Shown piece by piece: positions 44,732 to 55,395 of a stretch of 64,000 nt of DNA. Below the pieces are notes generated by a model, which did not search any database, had not been told where the DNA came from, and was given only the letters and a program-made list of their open reading frames with translations. The stretch's first letter is position 1; the number at the start of each line of letters is the position of its first letter. The position numbers were made by a program, and so were the translations under genes. The DNA is from Xylanibacter ruminicola (GTDB lineage: Bacteria; Bacteroidota; Bacteroidia; Bacteroidales; Bacteroidaceae): the NCBI GenBank assembly GCA_015060625.1, contig SUYC01000003.1, positions 62,001 to 126,000 of the forward strand. The letters are read 5' to 3'.

Positions 44732-46540
44732 CTATTTGGTTGTCTTCTGTAGCTTTTTCAGTCGGCGCTGAGCGTCGCCTGCATCTGGGTAAAGCTCGAG
44801 TGCTTTCTGATAATTGCGGATAGCTGCTTCGGGCATGTGTTCGTGTTCACACTCACGACCAAGAATAGTGTATTCGGCAGCCAGGCGTTTCAGCATTTCG
44901 CGCTTGGCCTCCAGCTCGTTCTTTAGTAGGGTTACTTCGGCTTCGTGTTCGGTCTTCATGCGCTCCATTTCGCGTTTCTGGCGGTTGATAATCTCCAGTT
45001 TGTGGCGGATATAGCGGCGAATATGCGGCTTCTCGATATCGTAGCGCAGATGGATGGCTTTGAAAAATGAGTCGAGAAACGACTTGAAATCGCCTCGGTC
45101 GAAGGCGTTTACTGCATCATGGTACTCGCGGTCGGCCTTGCCTTCCTGTAGGGCTTGGTTGATTATCTGTTGGTTGTTGTATTGATTAGCAAACCTTACT
45201 ACTTCGGCGCGCACAAAGATATCGCTAGGGCGCAAGGGCTCTTTCAGTGTGATGCCTTCGAGTGATGTGCATCGCGAAAGTGCCACATAGGTTTGTCCGC
45301 CAGCAAAAGCGCCACCGCCACCAAAGTCGATAGATATCTGGGAAAAAGTCAGTCCCTGACTCTTGTGTACGGTGATGGCCCATGCCAGTCGTAACGGAAA
45401 CTGGGTATAGGTGCCCAGCAACTCCTCTTCAATCTTCTGTTCCTTCTCGTTAAAGGTATAGCGCATATTCTCCCAGATGTCGCGCTCAACGTCGAACTCC
45501 TCGTGCTCTTCGGTTATCACGCCAATTACACCGCCTTCTTCGTCGATATACTCGATAGTGCCCAGGGTGCCATTAACCCAGCGTTTCTCCTTATCATTCT
45601 TGATAAAGATGATTTGTGCACCTGGCTTCAGATGCAGCTCCATAGGGGTTGGCAATGAACTCTCGGGAAAGTTACCCTTGATCTCCCCCTTAAACATACT
45701 TATTTCACCATCCAATGCGTTTAGCTGCTGGTCGTTGATGAAATCAACGGTATCCCTGCGGGCAGCGAGGGTGATGGAGAGCGGTGAAGGGGGCGAGGAG
45801 GGAGTGATGTCCGAGGAAGGAGTAAGGAGGAGGGAGGAAGGAGATTTCTCCACTCTCGAATTGAGCGATTGCAGATCGGCCTGGGTGGCGGTGTTGTTAC
45901 GGATACGATCCAAAATGGCGATAAACTTATCGTCGGTTTGGCGATATACCTTACGGAGTTCGATTGATACGATGGGCATGGTTTGCCACACTTTGGCGTT
46001 GAAGAAGTAGGCCGAAGGGTAGAAGGGCTGTAGCAGTTGGCGGTCGTCGTCCTTCAGTACTGGCTCCAACTGGTATATATCTCCCACCAGCAACAGTTGT
46101 TTGCCGCCAAAGGGCTCAGGGTTACGCGTGTACGCGCGTAATACCTTATCTATAAAGTCGATGATATCTGCACGTACCATCGATATCTCGTCAATGATAA
46201 TCAGCTCAACTTCGCGTATCAGCTTGCACTGGGCGCTGTTGTATTTCAATGTTTTCTTCAGGTGCTTCCAGTCGTATTGCACGTCGTTGGGTAATAGTGG
46301 GTGGAAGGGCAGTTTAAAAAAACTGTGCAGGGTGGATCCGCCAGCATTGATAGCTGCAATGCCGGTAGGTGCCAGTATCACATGCTTCTTTTTGGTGTTT
46401 TTCGAAACATAGCGAAGAAAGGTGGATTTACCAGTGCCCGCTTTTCCGGTTAGGAAAAGCGAGCGCCGTGTATAGTTGATGATTTGGAGAGCGTCTTGCC
46501 ACTCTTTGTTGTCCAAATCAAGTTGTTGTTCTGTTTGCAT
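44732..46540 (-). CDS. PIF1/RecD-like AAA helicase with C-terminal coiled coil and TPR
   Basis: A 602-aa SF1 helicase. Walker A is LFLTGKAGTGKSTFLR, Walker B is LIIIDEISMVRAD, and later motifs are LLLVGDIYQLEPV and AWAITVHKSQGLTFSQISID. After residue about 490 come a charged coiled coil (RHKLEIINRQKREMERMKTE) and one TPR (PEAAIRNYQKALELYPDAG). A Ser/Pro/Leu-rich insertion (about 230-258) encoded by a heptamer array interrupts the core. The start codon shares one base with the upstream PBP stop (TAATG). Probably DNA repair or replication-linked. Confidence 0.9.
   Translation of the reverse strand: MQTEQQLDLDNKEWQDALQIINYTRRSLFLTGKAGTGKSTFLRYVSKNTKKKHVILAPTGIAAINAGGSTLHSFFKLPFHPLLPNDVQYDWKHLKKTLKYNSAQCKLIREVELIIIDEISMVRADIIDFIDKVLRAYTRNPEPFGGKQLLLVGDIYQLEPVLKDDDRQLLQPFYPSAYFFNAKVWQTMPIVSIELRKVYRQTDDKFIAILDRIRNNTATQADLQSLNSRVEKSPSSLLLTPSSDITPSSPPSPLSITLAARRDTVDFINDQQLNALDGEISMFKGEIKGNFPESSLPTPMELHLKPGAQIIFIKNDKEKRWVNGTLGTIEYIDEEGGVIGVITEEHEEFDVERDIWENMRYTFNEKEQKIEEELLGTYTQFPLRLAWAITVHKSQGLTFSQISIDFGGGGAFAGGQTYVALSRCTSLEGITLKEPLRPSDIFVRAEVVRFANQYNNQQIINQALQEGKADREYHDAVNAFDRGDFKSFLDSFFKAIHLRYDIEKPHIRRYIRHKLEIINRQKREMERMKTEHEAEVTLLKNELEAKREMLKRLAAEYTILGRECEHEHMPEAAIRNYQKALELYPDAGDAQRRLKKLQKTTK
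45816..45843 (-). repeat. Heptamer array inside the helicase gene
   Basis: On the coding strand CTCCTTC, CTCCCTC, CTCCTTA, CTCCTTC, with looser units continuing to about 45780. It encodes a Ser/Pro/Leu-rich insertion. Confidence 0.7.
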
Positions 46541-49038
46541 TAATCTTTTTTCTCGGTAGCTTCGCCGTTATTGTTAGGTGTTGGTGTGGTATGGGCGTTC
46601 TCGTTGTCGCCCTCGCCAGTTTTTATGCTGCCGTCGCCCTCAACCTCCAACAGTTCACCACTCTCTGAAATTTTCAGCGAGTCAACGCTAATCGAGTCGG
46701 AATCGGATGGCATAGCCAGATAACCACCGCAACCATACATAGCCGATGTGAGCGAGTTATCCTTTGATGCACCAAACTTAGCGTGATACTTCTGGAAGGC
46801 AGGGTCTTTGAGTACGCTACCCAGGAAGTAACCACAGATGGGCAGTGCCGTACGGTTACCCTGTCCTAGCATACCCGAACGGAAGTGGATGCAGCGATAC
46901 TCGCCACCTACCCAAGCGCCACAAACCAGATTAGGTGTGGTGCCGATAAACCATGCATCAGAGTGGTTGTTTGATGTACCCGTTTTACCACCAAAGTCGG
47001 TGTCGGTAACGTCGTAGCCTACAAAACCTCTCAGGCGCGAGCTGGTTCCGCTCATGCCGCCCATCAGTAACTGCTGCACCAGGAAGGCACTGCGATAGGG
47101 GATGGCTTGTTCGCCCTGTGTGGGAGCTTCGTATATCACGTTACCATCGCGGTCTTCAATTTTGCTTACCAGTATGGGGTCGTGCTGTACACCATCGCTA
47201 CAAGGAGTGCAGTAGGCGCTCACCATCTCCAACAGGTTTACGTCGCTCGAACCGAGAGCCAAAGCTGGGGTTGCGTCGAGTCGGCTCTTGATACCCATGT
47301 CATGGGCTGTTTTTACGATATTGTCGATACCGCACTCCTGTCCCAGACGAACGGCTACCGAGTTGATACTCATGGCAAATGCCTGTTTCAGGGTGATATC
47401 GGTGTTGGTAAAGCGTCCGTCGGCATTAGTAGGTGCCCATGTCACTTCTTCGCCGTGATCCATTACCTTCATCGAGAAGTACTCGTCCTTTCGTGTGTCG
47501 CAAGGGGTGATGCCCTGATTCATGGCTTCTGTATAGACAAACAGTTTGAAGGTAGAACCAGGTTGGCGCATGGCGGTAACCTTGTCGTATTTCCAAGTCT
47601 TAAAGTCAACATCGCCCACCCAAGCCTTTACGTGTCCGGTCTGAGGTTCGATGGCCACAAAGCCGCAATGCATAAAACGCTCCATATAGCGTAGTGAGTC
47701 GAGCGTAGAAATCTCTTTTTCGATGTACCCCTTCTCGCTGTCGTAGTCGAATAGTCGTACCTTGTGTGGCAGGTTCAAATAGTAATCGATAGAGTCCTGA
47801 TTATCCTCGAACTTATGACTCAGATATTTATAATAAGGTGTCTTTTTGGCCAGATCCTCGATAAAGTTTGGAATCTCTACATGGCGCTCATCCTGCCAGG
47901 GGTTAGTGCTTCCCCAGTGTGAGTTGAAGCTCTTCTGCACCTGTTTCATCTGCTTTACGGCAGCCTCTTCGGCATACTTCTGCATGCGCGAGTCGAGTGT
48001 GGTGTAAATCTTCAGTCCCTCGGTGTAGTAAGCGTATTTGTTGTTCTCGCCATAGTAGTCGGCACACCAGCCCTTCATCCAGTCGCCCACAGCCTCGCGG
48101 AAGTAGTTAGCCTCGCCGTCGTAAGCATTCTCTACGCTGTAGTCGAGCTTTATCTCCAGCTGTTTCAGCGAGTCGCACTCCTGCTTGGTCAGGTCACCAT
48201 GCTGGTGCATCAGGTCGAGCACAATATTTCGGCGCTTCAGCGAGTTGTTAGGGTTGATGAGCGGGTTGTAATAAGTAGTAGCTTTGAGCATACCTACCAA
48301 AATAGCGGCATTTTCGGTAGTCAGCTCCTTTGGTGAGCAGCCAAAATAAGTCTTACAGGCTGTCTTGATACCAAAGGCGTTAGAACCGAAATCTACGGTG
48401 TTGGCATACTGGGTGAGAATCTCGTTCTTGGTGAAGAAGAACTCCAGCTTGTAGGCTGTAATCCACTCCTTACTTTTCAGGATGAGCATTTTGATGCCAG
48501 GGATGTTGCCCAACAAACCTGTAGAATACTCCGAACGTGTGCGGAACAGGTTCTTGGCCAACTGCTGTGTGATGGTAGATGCGCCTCGTGCGTCGTGGTG
48601 CAGGGCGTAATCCTTCAGGGCAGCTGCAAAAGCCTGATAGTCGATACCGTGATGACTGTAAAAGCGCTCGTCCTCGGTATCAATCAGAGCCTTCCAGAAG
48701 GCTGGGTTCACATCGTCGTAGCCTACAGGAGTACGGTTTTCGCTAAAGAACTTACCAATCTGTTTGCCATCGGCACTGAAAATCATCGAGGCTTCGGCAG
48801 GGCGCTTGTTCTTGATGGTACTCATCGAGGGGCTCTTACCAAACAGCCACAGGAAGTTCATATCGACAGCTCCTAAGTACAGGAAGAAAGCCACCACTAG
48901 CGATGCGATGCCAACCAGTGTCTTAATGTACCAGGCGCGTCCCTGATACAATCCTTTATACCATGGCCATATGCCTTTGATTTTCTGTAGAGCCAGGTTC
49001 AGCCAGCCCGTCAATTTGTCAGTTGTTTCGTTGCTCAT
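46540..49038 (-). CDS. Class A penicillin-binding protein (PBP1A-like)
   Basis: An 832-aa bifunctional peptidoglycan synthase. A cytoplasmic tail and membrane helix (about 40-60) precede the GT51 glycosyltransferase ([28 protein letters not shown]). The transpeptidase has the three PBP motifs: SxxK in PGSTFKLF, SxN in AMSINSVAV and KTG in [12 protein letters not shown]. The C-terminal roughly 50 residues are Ser/Glu/Asn-rich. It overlaps miaA by 4 bp upstream. Confidence 0.95.
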   Translation of the reverse strand: MSNETTDKLTGWLNLALQKIKGIWPWYKGLYQGRAWYIKTLVGIASLVVAFFLYLGAVDMNFLWLFGKSPSMSTIKNKRPAEASMIFSADGKQIGKFFSENRTPVGYDDVNPAFWKALIDTEDERFYSHHGIDYQAFAAALKDYALHHDARGASTITQQLAKNLFRTRSEYSTGLLGNIPGIKMLILKSKEWITAYKLEFFFTKNEILTQYANTVDFGSNAFGIKTACKTYFGCSPKELTTENAAILVGMLKATTYYNPLINPNNSLKRRNIVLDLMHQHGDLTKQECDSLKQLEIKLDYSVENAYDGEANYFREAVGDWMKGWCADYYGENNKYAYYTEGLKIYTTLDSRMQKYAEEAAVKQMKQVQKSFNSHWGSTNPWQDERHVEIPNFIEDLAKKTPYYKYLSHKFEDNQDSIDYYLNLPHKVRLFDYDSEKGYIEKEISTLDSLRYMERFMHCGFVAIEPQTGHVKAWVGDVDFKTWKYDKVTAMRQPGSTFKLFVYTEAMNQGITPCDTRKDEYFSMKVMDHGEEVTWAPTNADGRFTNTDITLKQAFAMSINSVAVRLGQECGIDNIVKTAHDMGIKSRLDATPALALGSSDVNLLEMVSAYCTPCSDGVQHDPILVSKIEDRDGNVIYEAPTQGEQAIPYRSAFLVQQLLMGGMSGTSSRLRGFVGYDVTDTDFGGKTGTSNNHSDAWFIGTTPNLVCGAWVGGEYRCIHFRSGMLGQGNRTALPICGYFLGSVLKDPAFQKYHAKFGASKDNSLTSAMYGCGGYLAMPSDSDSISVDSLKISESGELLEVEGDGSIKTGEGDNENAHTTPTPNNNGEATEKKD

Positions 49039-49940
49039 AGTCCTTGAGATATGTAACTATAAATTTGTTCTATTTCATCGGGGTGAAACCACCTTATCTG
49101 TTCGTCTTTCTTATACCATGTTAATTGTTTGCGTGCGTATCGCCTGGTGTTACCTTTTATGCGTTCAACGGCCTCTTCTAGAGTCCAAGTACCGTCTATG
49201 TAGGCAAACATTTCTTTATAACCCACTGTGTTTAGCGCATTCATCTGGCGCATAGGGTACAATCGTCGTGCTTCGTCCAGCAGTCCGTCGATCATCATCT
49301 GGTCAACGCGTTGGTTGATGCGGTTGTACAATTCTTCGCGGTTGCGATTCAGTCCGATTTTTACGATTCTGAAGGGGCGCTGTTTCTTATCGCGTTTACG
49401 GAACGAGGTGTAGGTTTTACCAGTCATCAGGCATATCTCCAATCCGTGTACCACGCGTCGCGGGTTCTGCTTGTCCACTATCTCGTAGTATTCTGGGTCA
49501 AGCTGCTTCAGTTCTTCCACCAGCGCTTCCAGTCCTTCGTTGGCCAGTCGGCGTTTCATGGTTTCGCGCGTTTCGTCGTCAACGGTTGGTATGTCGTCGA
49601 TACCATTGCATACGGCGTCGATATACATCATGCTGCCGCCTGTAAGTAGGGCATAGTCGCTATGTTCAAACTCGCGCTCCAGTAGTTCCAGTACCTGTTG
49701 TTCAAAGAGCGATGCACTGTAGTAATCGTGCAGCGAGAGCGAACCCACAAAGTAGTGGGGTACTCGTCGCATTTGATCGATGGTGGGACTCGCCGTCCCT
49801 ATCTTCAGTTCCTTATAAATCTGCCTAGAATCGGCATTGATGATAGGTATGCCAAAGTGCTGGGCGATGTCGAGACACAAAGCTGTTTTGCCTACGGCCG
49901 TTGGCCCTGTGATCACGATAAGCGTCTTAGCGGATGACAC
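49035..49940 (-). CDS. miaA: tRNA dimethylallyltransferase
   Basis: A 301-aa prenyltransferase that modifies A37 of tRNAs reading UNN codons. [18 protein letters not shown] is the P-loop, with [17 protein letters not shown] and [13 protein letters not shown] following. The ORF track starts at 50021, deep inside lpxA, with no homology there; I choose the GTG at 49940 (giving [12 protein letters not shown]), which overlaps the lpxA end by 14 bp. The stop overlaps the PBP start (ATGA). Confidence 0.94.
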   Translation of the reverse strand: MSSAKTLIVITGPTAVGKTALCLDIAQHFGIPIINADSRQIYKELKIGTASPTIDQMRRVPHYFVGSLSLHDYYSASLFEQQVLELLEREFEHSDYALLTGGSMMYIDAVCNGIDDIPTVDDETRETMKRRLANEGLEALVEELKQLDPEYYEIVDKQNPRRVVHGLEICLMTGKTYTSFRKRDKKQRPFRIVKIGLNRNREELYNRINQRVDQMMIDGLLDEARRLYPMRQMNALNTVGYKEMFAYIDGTWTLEEAVERIKGNTRRYARKQLTWYKKDEQIRWFHPDEIEQIYSYISQGL

Positions 49941-50700
49941 CTCTCTTCGAATTTTCGATAAACGAGCAGATATATTCCACCTCCTTGCAGTCGGGGTATT
50001 TAGCGCGTGCTTCGGCCACACCTTCCTTCATCACACCCTTAGAGTAGATGATGCGATAGGCATCGTGGATGGCCTCGATGGTCTCGTTCGAGAAACCGCG
50101 ACGTCGCAGTCCGATGAGGTTCACGCCTGCATAGCGGATAGGCTCCTTTCCAGCAATTACGTAGGGGGGGATGTCCTGACTGGTACGACTACCTCCTTGG
50201 AACATGATGTAACCACCCACGTGCAGGAACTGGTGGAACAGGCAGCAGGCCGAGATGATGGCGTTATCATCAACCACCACTTCGCCAGCAAACTTGGTTG
50301 AGTTTCCGATGATGCAACCGTTACCAATCTCGCAGTCGTGTCCGATATGCATGTTCTCCATCAGCAGGTTACCATTACCAACGGTGGTCTTACCCTTTGA
50401 GGCAGTACCACGACTGATGGTTACGTTTTCGCGGATAGAGTTATTGTCGCCGATTTCGCAGGTGGTCTCTTCGCCTTGGAACTTCAGATCCTGGGGCTTG
50501 GTAGAGATTGATGCACCTGGGAAGATCTCGTTGTTGTTACCCAGACGGGTACCAAAGTGCAGTGTTACGCTGTTATACAGCTTGTTGTTGTCGCCGATTA
50601 CTACGTTCTTATCGATTACGCAGAAAGGGCCGATAATATTGTTGTCGCCCAGCTTTGCCTCGGGGTCAACAATAGCCATTGGATGTATCTGATTTGCCAT
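49927..50700 (-). CDS. lpxA: Acyl-ACP--UDP-N-acetylglucosamine O-acyltransferase
   Basis: A 257-aa trimeric left-handed beta-helix enzyme starting lipid A synthesis. Hexapeptide repeats run from [19 protein letters not shown] through [18 protein letters not shown]. The C-terminal helical domain includes [15 protein letters not shown]. It starts 3 bp after lpxC/fabZ and ends inside miaA. Confidence 0.96.
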   Translation of the reverse strand: MANQIHPMAIVDPEAKLGDNNIIGPFCVIDKNVVIGDNNKLYNSVTLHFGTRLGNNNEIFPGASISTKPQDLKFQGEETTCEIGDNNSIRENVTISRGTASKGKTTVGNGNLLMENMHIGHDCEIGNGCIIGNSTKFAGEVVVDDNAIISACCLFHQFLHVGGYIMFQGGSRTSQDIPPYVIAGKEPIRYAGVNLIGLRRRGFSNETIEAIHDAYRIIYSKGVMKEGVAEARAKYPDCKEVEYICSFIENSKRGVIR

Positions 50701-50703
50701 ATT

Positions 50704-52086
50704 TTACTTGTTCTTTACGATTTGTGCAGTGAATGTTGCCTCGCTTACTACGTGGTCGCCAACGAAAACGTAGCCCTTCATCGATGAGATACCGTGACGT
50801 ACGGGTGCCAGCAACTCAACCTTGAAAATCAGGGTGTCGCCTGGTACCACCTTCTGACGGAACTTCACGTCGTCAATCTTCATAAAGTAGGTGCTCCAGC
50901 GCTCGGGTTCCTCCAGTGTGTTCAGTACCAGCAGTCCGCCGCACTGGGCCATAGCCTCAATCTGCAGCACGCCTGGCATTACAGGCTCCTGTGGGAAGTG
51001 TCCCTGGAAGAATGGCTCGTTGGCAGTGATGTTCTTGACACCTACGATGGTGGTAGCGCCAAGTTCAATCACCTTGTCCACCAGCTGCATGGGGTAGCGG
51101 TGTGGCAACAATTCGCGAATACGGTTCACGTCCATTACCGGCTCCTCATTAGGGTCGTAGATGGGTGCCTGGATTTCATGCTTGCGAATCTCCTTGCGCA
51201 TCATGCGTGCGAACTTATTATTAATAGTGTGTCCTGGACGTGTGGCAATGATACGACCCTTGATGGGCTTGCCAATCAGAGCCATATCGCCGATGATATC
51301 CAACAGCTTGTGGCGTGTGCACTCGTTCTCCCACTGCAGTGGTTTGTGCTGAATGTAACCTAAGTCGGTGGCGTCGCGGTGCTCTACGTGCAGCATGTCG
51401 GCCAGCATGTCCAAGCGCTCCTGAGTGGTCTGACGCTCGTAGATAACGATGGCGTTATCCAGGTCGCCGCCCTTAATCAGGTTGGCCTGCAGCAGAGGCT
51501 CGATATCGCGTACAAACACGAATGTACGTGCGCTTGCAATCTCGTCGGCATACTTCTTGGGGTCGTCGAGCGTTGCAAACTGCGAGTTGATAAACTTACT
51601 CTCGAACGAACACATAGCGGTGATGGTAAATGCATCGTCGGGCAGGATAGTGATGCACGATCCTGTCTGCTCGTCCTTAATCTCTATCTTCTTGCGGATG
51701 ATATAGTAATCCTTGGGTGCGTTCTGCTCCTCGATGCCTACCTCCTGAATCTTGTTGACGTAGAGGATGGCTGAACCGTCGAGGATTGGGAACTCGGGAC
51801 CATTTACTTGAATCAAACAGTTATCGATGCCCAGTGCATAGAGGGCCGACAAACCATGTTCAACGGTCGAAACGCGCGCATCACCTTTGCCCAGTACGGT
51901 ACCGCGCTGGGTATCGATTACGTTCTCGGCAATGGCGTCGATGATTGGTTGGCCTTCCAGGTCGATTCGCTGAATCTTATAACCTGTGTTTTCGGGCGCA
52001 GGGTTGAATGTAACGGTCAGGTTCAAACCTGTATGCAGACCTTTTCCGAACAAAGAAAAGCTGCCTTTCAGTGTTTTCTGTTTCAT
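50704..52086 (-). CDS. lpxC/fabZ: Bifunctional LpxC deacetylase / FabZ dehydratase
   Basis: A 460-aa fusion. The N-terminal LpxC part (about 1-305) has zinc-site segments STVEHGLSALYALGIDNC and HKLLDIIGDMALIG. The C-terminal FabZ part (about 315-460) has LLPHRYPMQLVDKV and GHFPQEPVMPGVLQIEAMAQ. It links the committed lipid A step with the beta-hydroxyacyl-ACP supply. This fusion is characteristic of Bacteroidota, so it is a good taxonomic marker. Confidence 0.97.
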   Translation of the reverse strand: MKQKTLKGSFSLFGKGLHTGLNLTVTFNPAPENTGYKIQRIDLEGQPIIDAIAENVIDTQRGTVLGKGDARVSTVEHGLSALYALGIDNCLIQVNGPEFPILDGSAILYVNKIQEVGIEEQNAPKDYYIIRKKIEIKDEQTGSCITILPDDAFTITAMCSFESKFINSQFATLDDPKKYADEIASARTFVFVRDIEPLLQANLIKGGDLDNAIVIYERQTTQERLDMLADMLHVEHRDATDLGYIQHKPLQWENECTRHKLLDIIGDMALIGKPIKGRIIATRPGHTINNKFARMMRKEIRKHEIQAPIYDPNEEPVMDVNRIRELLPHRYPMQLVDKVIELGATTIVGVKNITANEPFFQGHFPQEPVMPGVLQIEAMAQCGGLLVLNTLEEPERWSTYFMKIDDVKFRQKVVPGDTLIFKVELLAPVRHGISSMKGYVFVGDHVVSEATFTAQIVKNK

Positions 52087-52110
52087 ATCTTTGTACCTCT
52101 GTGTTTGATT

Positions 52111-53154
52111 TTAATCTTTCAACTTTTCTTTCAGGGCGTCGATTTCGCGCTGCAGGGCAGCTACTTGGCGATACATATCGGGCAGTTTGGCATCGATAGC
52201 GCGAGCCTTGAAGTACATCTTTGGATTTACGGCTGGTGAACCAATCAGCTGTTCACCATTACCCTTGGTGTTACTGATAACACCGCACTGGGCACCAACA
52301 AATGTCTTATCGGCCACCTGGATGTGTCCGGCAAAACCTGCCTGTCCGCCAACCATACACCAAGCACCAATTTTGGTGCTGCCTGCCAGACCTACCTGAG
52401 CACTCATCACTGTGTTCTCTCCAATCTCACAATTGTGAGCCACCTGAATCAGGTTATCCAGCTTCACGCCCTTGTGAATGGTCGTCTGTCCCATGGTAGA
52501 ACGGTCCACGCAAGTGTTGGCGCCAATCTCTACGTTGTCTTCGATGACCACGATACCAATCTGTGGAATCTTATCGTATCCCTCGGTATTAGGTGCAAAA
52601 CCAAAACCGTCGGCGCCTATCACGCTACCTGCGTGTATTGTAACATTATTTCCAATTTTGCATCCCTGGTAAATGGTTACGTGGGGGTAGAACAGGCATT
52701 TCTGGCCTACCTGCACGCCATCACCAATCACGGTGTGGGGATAAATCTGACAGCCGTCGCCGATAACAGCGCCATCGCCAATCACGGCAAAGGCTCCGAT
52801 GTACACATTCTCACCAATCTTAGCCTTGGGCGAGATGGATGCCAGCGAATCGATACCCGTCTTGGCGGGTTTCATGCTCTCGTAGAACTGCAACAGTTTT
52901 GCTACGCACTCATAGGCATTTTTTACGCGAATCAGCGTACAGCTTACCGGGTGCTCAAGTTCTACGTCTTCGTTGATGAGTACTACGCTCGACTTGGTGT
53001 CGTAAATGTAATGGGTATATTTGGGGTTCGAGAGGAACGAAATGGCTCCCTCGACACCCTCTTCGATCTTAGCGAAAGTGCGGACGGCAGCATTCTCATT
53101 GCCTTCCACTCTTCCCTGTATCAGTTCTGCAATTTGTTTGGCTGTAAACTCCAT
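52111..53154 (-). CDS. lpxD: UDP-3-O-(3-hydroxyacyl)glucosamine N-acyltransferase
   Basis: A 347-aa third enzyme of lipid A synthesis. An N-terminal LpxD domain ([17 protein letters not shown]) is followed by hexapeptide repeats. [14 protein letters not shown] holds the catalytic His, and the C-terminus is a coiled coil ([15 protein letters not shown]). The ORF track begins at 53259, upstream of the -7 box at 53183-53190; the ATG at 53154 fits both promoter and family. First gene of lpxD-lpxC/fabZ-lpxA-miaA-PBP-helicase. Confidence 0.96.
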   Translation of the reverse strand: MEFTAKQIAELIQGRVEGNENAAVRTFAKIEEGVEGAISFLSNPKYTHYIYDTKSSVVLINEDVELEHPVSCTLIRVKNAYECVAKLLQFYESMKPAKTGIDSLASISPKAKIGENVYIGAFAVIGDGAVIGDGCQIYPHTVIGDGVQVGQKCLFYPHVTIYQGCKIGNNVTIHAGSVIGADGFGFAPNTEGYDKIPQIGIVVIEDNVEIGANTCVDRSTMGQTTIHKGVKLDNLIQVAHNCEIGENTVMSAQVGLAGSTKIGAWCMVGGQAGFAGHIQVADKTFVGAQCGVISNTKGNGEQLIGSPAVNPKMYFKARAIDAKLPDMYRQVAALQREIDALKEKLKD

Positions 53155-53182
53155 ATTGTTTGCAATGTTTAATAAATCCGTG

Positions 53183-53190
53183 CAAAGATA
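53183..53190 (-). promoter_or_regulatory. -7 box of the lpxD operon
   Basis: TATCTTTG on the minus strand, just after the end of the HD gene. It decides the lpxD start. Confidence 0.7.
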
Positions 53191-53191
53191 A

Positions 53192-54418
53192 TTATTTTTT
53201 CTCAAATCTTTGATAACAAAGATAATATTTTCGTATTTTTTTTGAGAGTAACTGAACATTTAGCAGTTCTGAGGCTTCTGAAATGTCTCTGATTTCGCCG
53301 TTTTTGTAAAGTATTTGTATCTTATCGTCATCCACGTTGTACATATCTTTTTGGATGGTGTTCAGGCTCATCAGGTAGTGGGCGTCCTCATAGGATATGT
53401 CCATCTTCTGGGCAATGCTGCGTTTCAGTTCATTGATTCGCTCGGGGGTAGGTTTTTCCTCCAGCACTTCGACTTTGAAAATGTGGCGGTCCAGCATGTC
53501 GGTAGCCAATGTGGCCAGTATCTTGTCGCTGTGGTGTTTCCAGGCCTTCATGGCGCTCCATATGTCGCTGTCGTCAAGTTCGCTGTAGTACTGCAGCGCT
53601 TCGGCATGGGTGGCAAACCACTCGGCGTCGATGTTGTTCTCTAAAAAGTAGAGTAGGGCGGGCGATGCAAACACTTTCTGCCCGTTACGTATCAGCCACT
53701 TGGCGCGGTTCAGCATGTTTACCAGTACCTTTTCGTAGGCCACGCAAGTGCGGTGCAGATACACCTGCCAGTACATCAGTCGGCGGGTAGTCAGATAGTT
53801 CTCCAGCGAGTAGATGCCTTTTTGCTCTACTACCAGCGAGTCATCAACCACGTTCAGCATCTTGATGATGCGTGCGCTGCCGATGTTGCCTTCGGTCACG
53901 CCAGTATAGAACGAGTCGCGTCGCAGATAGTCCAAGCGGTCCATGTCCAGCTGACTGGATATCAGTTGGTGCAGGAAGTTCTTGGGGTATTCGCCTTTGA
54001 ATATCGAGATGGCTAAGTTCAGCTGTCCGTTCAGGTCCTGATTTATCTTCTCCATCATCATCAGTGAGATTTCCTCGTGGCTAATGCCGCTAATCAGTGT
54101 GTTCTCGAGTACATGCGAGAACGGTCCATGGCCGATGTCGTGCATCAGAATGGCAGCTTGTACAGCTTCGGCCTCCGAGTCGAAGATAAACTGCCCTTTC
54201 TGCTGTAGGTTCTGTATAGCCTCGCTCATCAGGTGGAAAGCGCCCAGCGAGTGCTGGAATCGCGTATGCCTGGCTCCAGGATACACCACAGAGGCCAACC
54301 CCAACTGATTGATGCGGTTCAGCCTCTGAAAAAGCGGGTGCTCTACAATCCCGTAGAGCATGCCGCGTGGTATCTTGATAAACCCGAATACCGGGTCATT
54401 GATGATCTTTACGTCCAT
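53192..54418 (-). CDS. HD-domain phosphohydrolase (SAMHD1/dGTPase-like)
   Basis: A 408-aa metal-dependent phosphohydrolase. The HD signature is spread as [13 protein letters not shown] and [14 protein letters not shown], with [18 protein letters not shown] downstream as in SAMHD1-type dNTP hydrolases. Substrate uncertain. The start lies inside the pyrF end (10-bp overlap). Confidence 0.9.
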   Translation of the reverse strand: MDVKIINDPVFGFIKIPRGMLYGIVEHPLFQRLNRINQLGLASVVYPGARHTRFQHSLGAFHLMSEAIQNLQQKGQFIFDSEAEAVQAAILMHDIGHGPFSHVLENTLISGISHEEISLMMMEKINQDLNGQLNLAISIFKGEYPKNFLHQLISSQLDMDRLDYLRRDSFYTGVTEGNIGSARIIKMLNVVDDSLVVEQKGIYSLENYLTTRRLMYWQVYLHRTCVAYEKVLVNMLNRAKWLIRNGQKVFASPALLYFLENNIDAEWFATHAEALQYYSELDDSDIWSAMKAWKHHSDKILATLATDMLDRHIFKVEVLEEKPTPERINELKRSIAQKMDISYEDAHYLMSLNTIQKDMYNVDDDKIQILYKNGEIRDISEASELLNVQLLSKKIRKYYLCYQRFEKK

Positions 54419-55263
54419 GGGAGTAATGCTGCCATCTGCTGCTGCAGCTCCTGAGCCTTCTGGCCAGCCACCTGGTCGAAGTCCTTCTCGTTGCTGGCAT
54501 AGATAATGCCGCGACTCGAGTTAACCAGCAGTCCACAGTCTTTAATCATGCCGTATTTGCAAACCTCCTCTAAGCTACCGCCCTGAGCACCTACGCCAGG
54601 AACCAGTAAGAAGTGGTTGGGAGCCAGTTTGCGGATATCCTCAAACATCTGTCCCTGAGTGGCGCCAACAACGTACATCATGTTCTCGTCATTGCCCCAC
54701 TCCTGACTTTTTTTCAGCACCTTCTCAAACAGGCGCTCGCCGTTCTCGTCCTTCATCAGTTGGAAGTCGTGGCTGCCCTTATTGCTCGTCAGTGCCAGCA
54801 GTACCACCCATTTTCCATCGTAGCCAAGGAAAGGTGTTACTGAGTCTTCGCCCATATATGGGGCAACGGTCAGTGCATCTACATTGTACTGCTCAAAGAA
54901 GGTTTTGGCGTACATTTTCGATGTGTTTCCGATATCGCCGCGCTTGGCATCAGCGATGATCAGGTGCTTGGGGTAATTTTCCTGCAGATATTCGATAATG
55001 CCTTCGAAAGCAGCCATGCCCTCAATGCCGTAAGCCTCATAGAAGGCCAGGTTTGGCTTGTAGGCCACGCAGTAGGGAGCTGTTGCATCGATAATACGGG
55101 TGCTAAACTCAAACAGCATGCCGAAGGTCATCTCCTCCTCTTCATACTCTTTCTTTACAATCTCCTTCAGGCCTTTGGGCATCTTGTCCAGGTCTGTGTC
55201 CAGTCCTACGCACAGAAAACTCTGCTTCTCGCGAATCTGTTCTATCAGTTCTTTTCTGGTCAT
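54409..55263 (-). CDS. pyrF: Orotidine-5'-phosphate decarboxylase (type 2)
   Basis: A 284-aa enzyme for the last step of UMP synthesis. [14 protein letters not shown] and the catalytic [15 protein letters not shown] are clear, with [11 protein letters not shown] near the phosphate site. Length matches the longer type 2 group. It lies downstream of prfA across a 132-bp gap filled by an inverted octamer repeat. Confidence 0.96.
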   Translation of the reverse strand: MTRKELIEQIREKQSFLCVGLDTDLDKMPKGLKEIVKKEYEEEEMTFGMLFEFSTRIIDATAPYCVAYKPNLAFYEAYGIEGMAAFEGIIEYLQENYPKHLIIADAKRGDIGNTSKMYAKTFFEQYNVDALTVAPYMGEDSVTPFLGYDGKWVVLLALTSNKGSHDFQLMKDENGERLFEKVLKKSQEWGNDENMMYVVGATQGQMFEDIRKLAPNHFLLVPGVGAQGGSLEEVCKYGMIKDCGLLVNSSRGIIYASNEKDFDQVAGQKAQELQQQMAALLPWT

Positions 55264-55282
55264 TGCTTTTTATTTTTATATC

Positions 55283-55373
55283 AACACAGAGATACAGAGT
55301 TACAGAGTTTTTTTGTTTCTCTGCCATTGCTTGATGGTTTATTTTTATCTCTGTACCTCTGTACCTCTGTGTT
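55283..55373. repeat. Inverted octamer-repeat hairpin in the prfA-pyrF gap
   Basis: Two 25-bp arms (55283-55307 and 55349-55373) pair at 23 of 25 positions around a 41-bp loop. Each arm is three 8-bp units (ACACAGAG, ATACAGAG, TTACAGAG on the left). Confidence 0.75.
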
Positions 55374-55395
55374 TTAATGTTTAATCTTTAATGTA

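Noticed and set aside
49941-50021. Upstream extension of the miaA ORF
   Set aside because: It overlaps lpxA coding sequence and precedes the P-loop by too much; the GTG at 49940 is preferred.
52324-53172. 282-aa plus-strand ORF
   Set aside because: Antisense shadow of lpxD; crosses the lpxD start.
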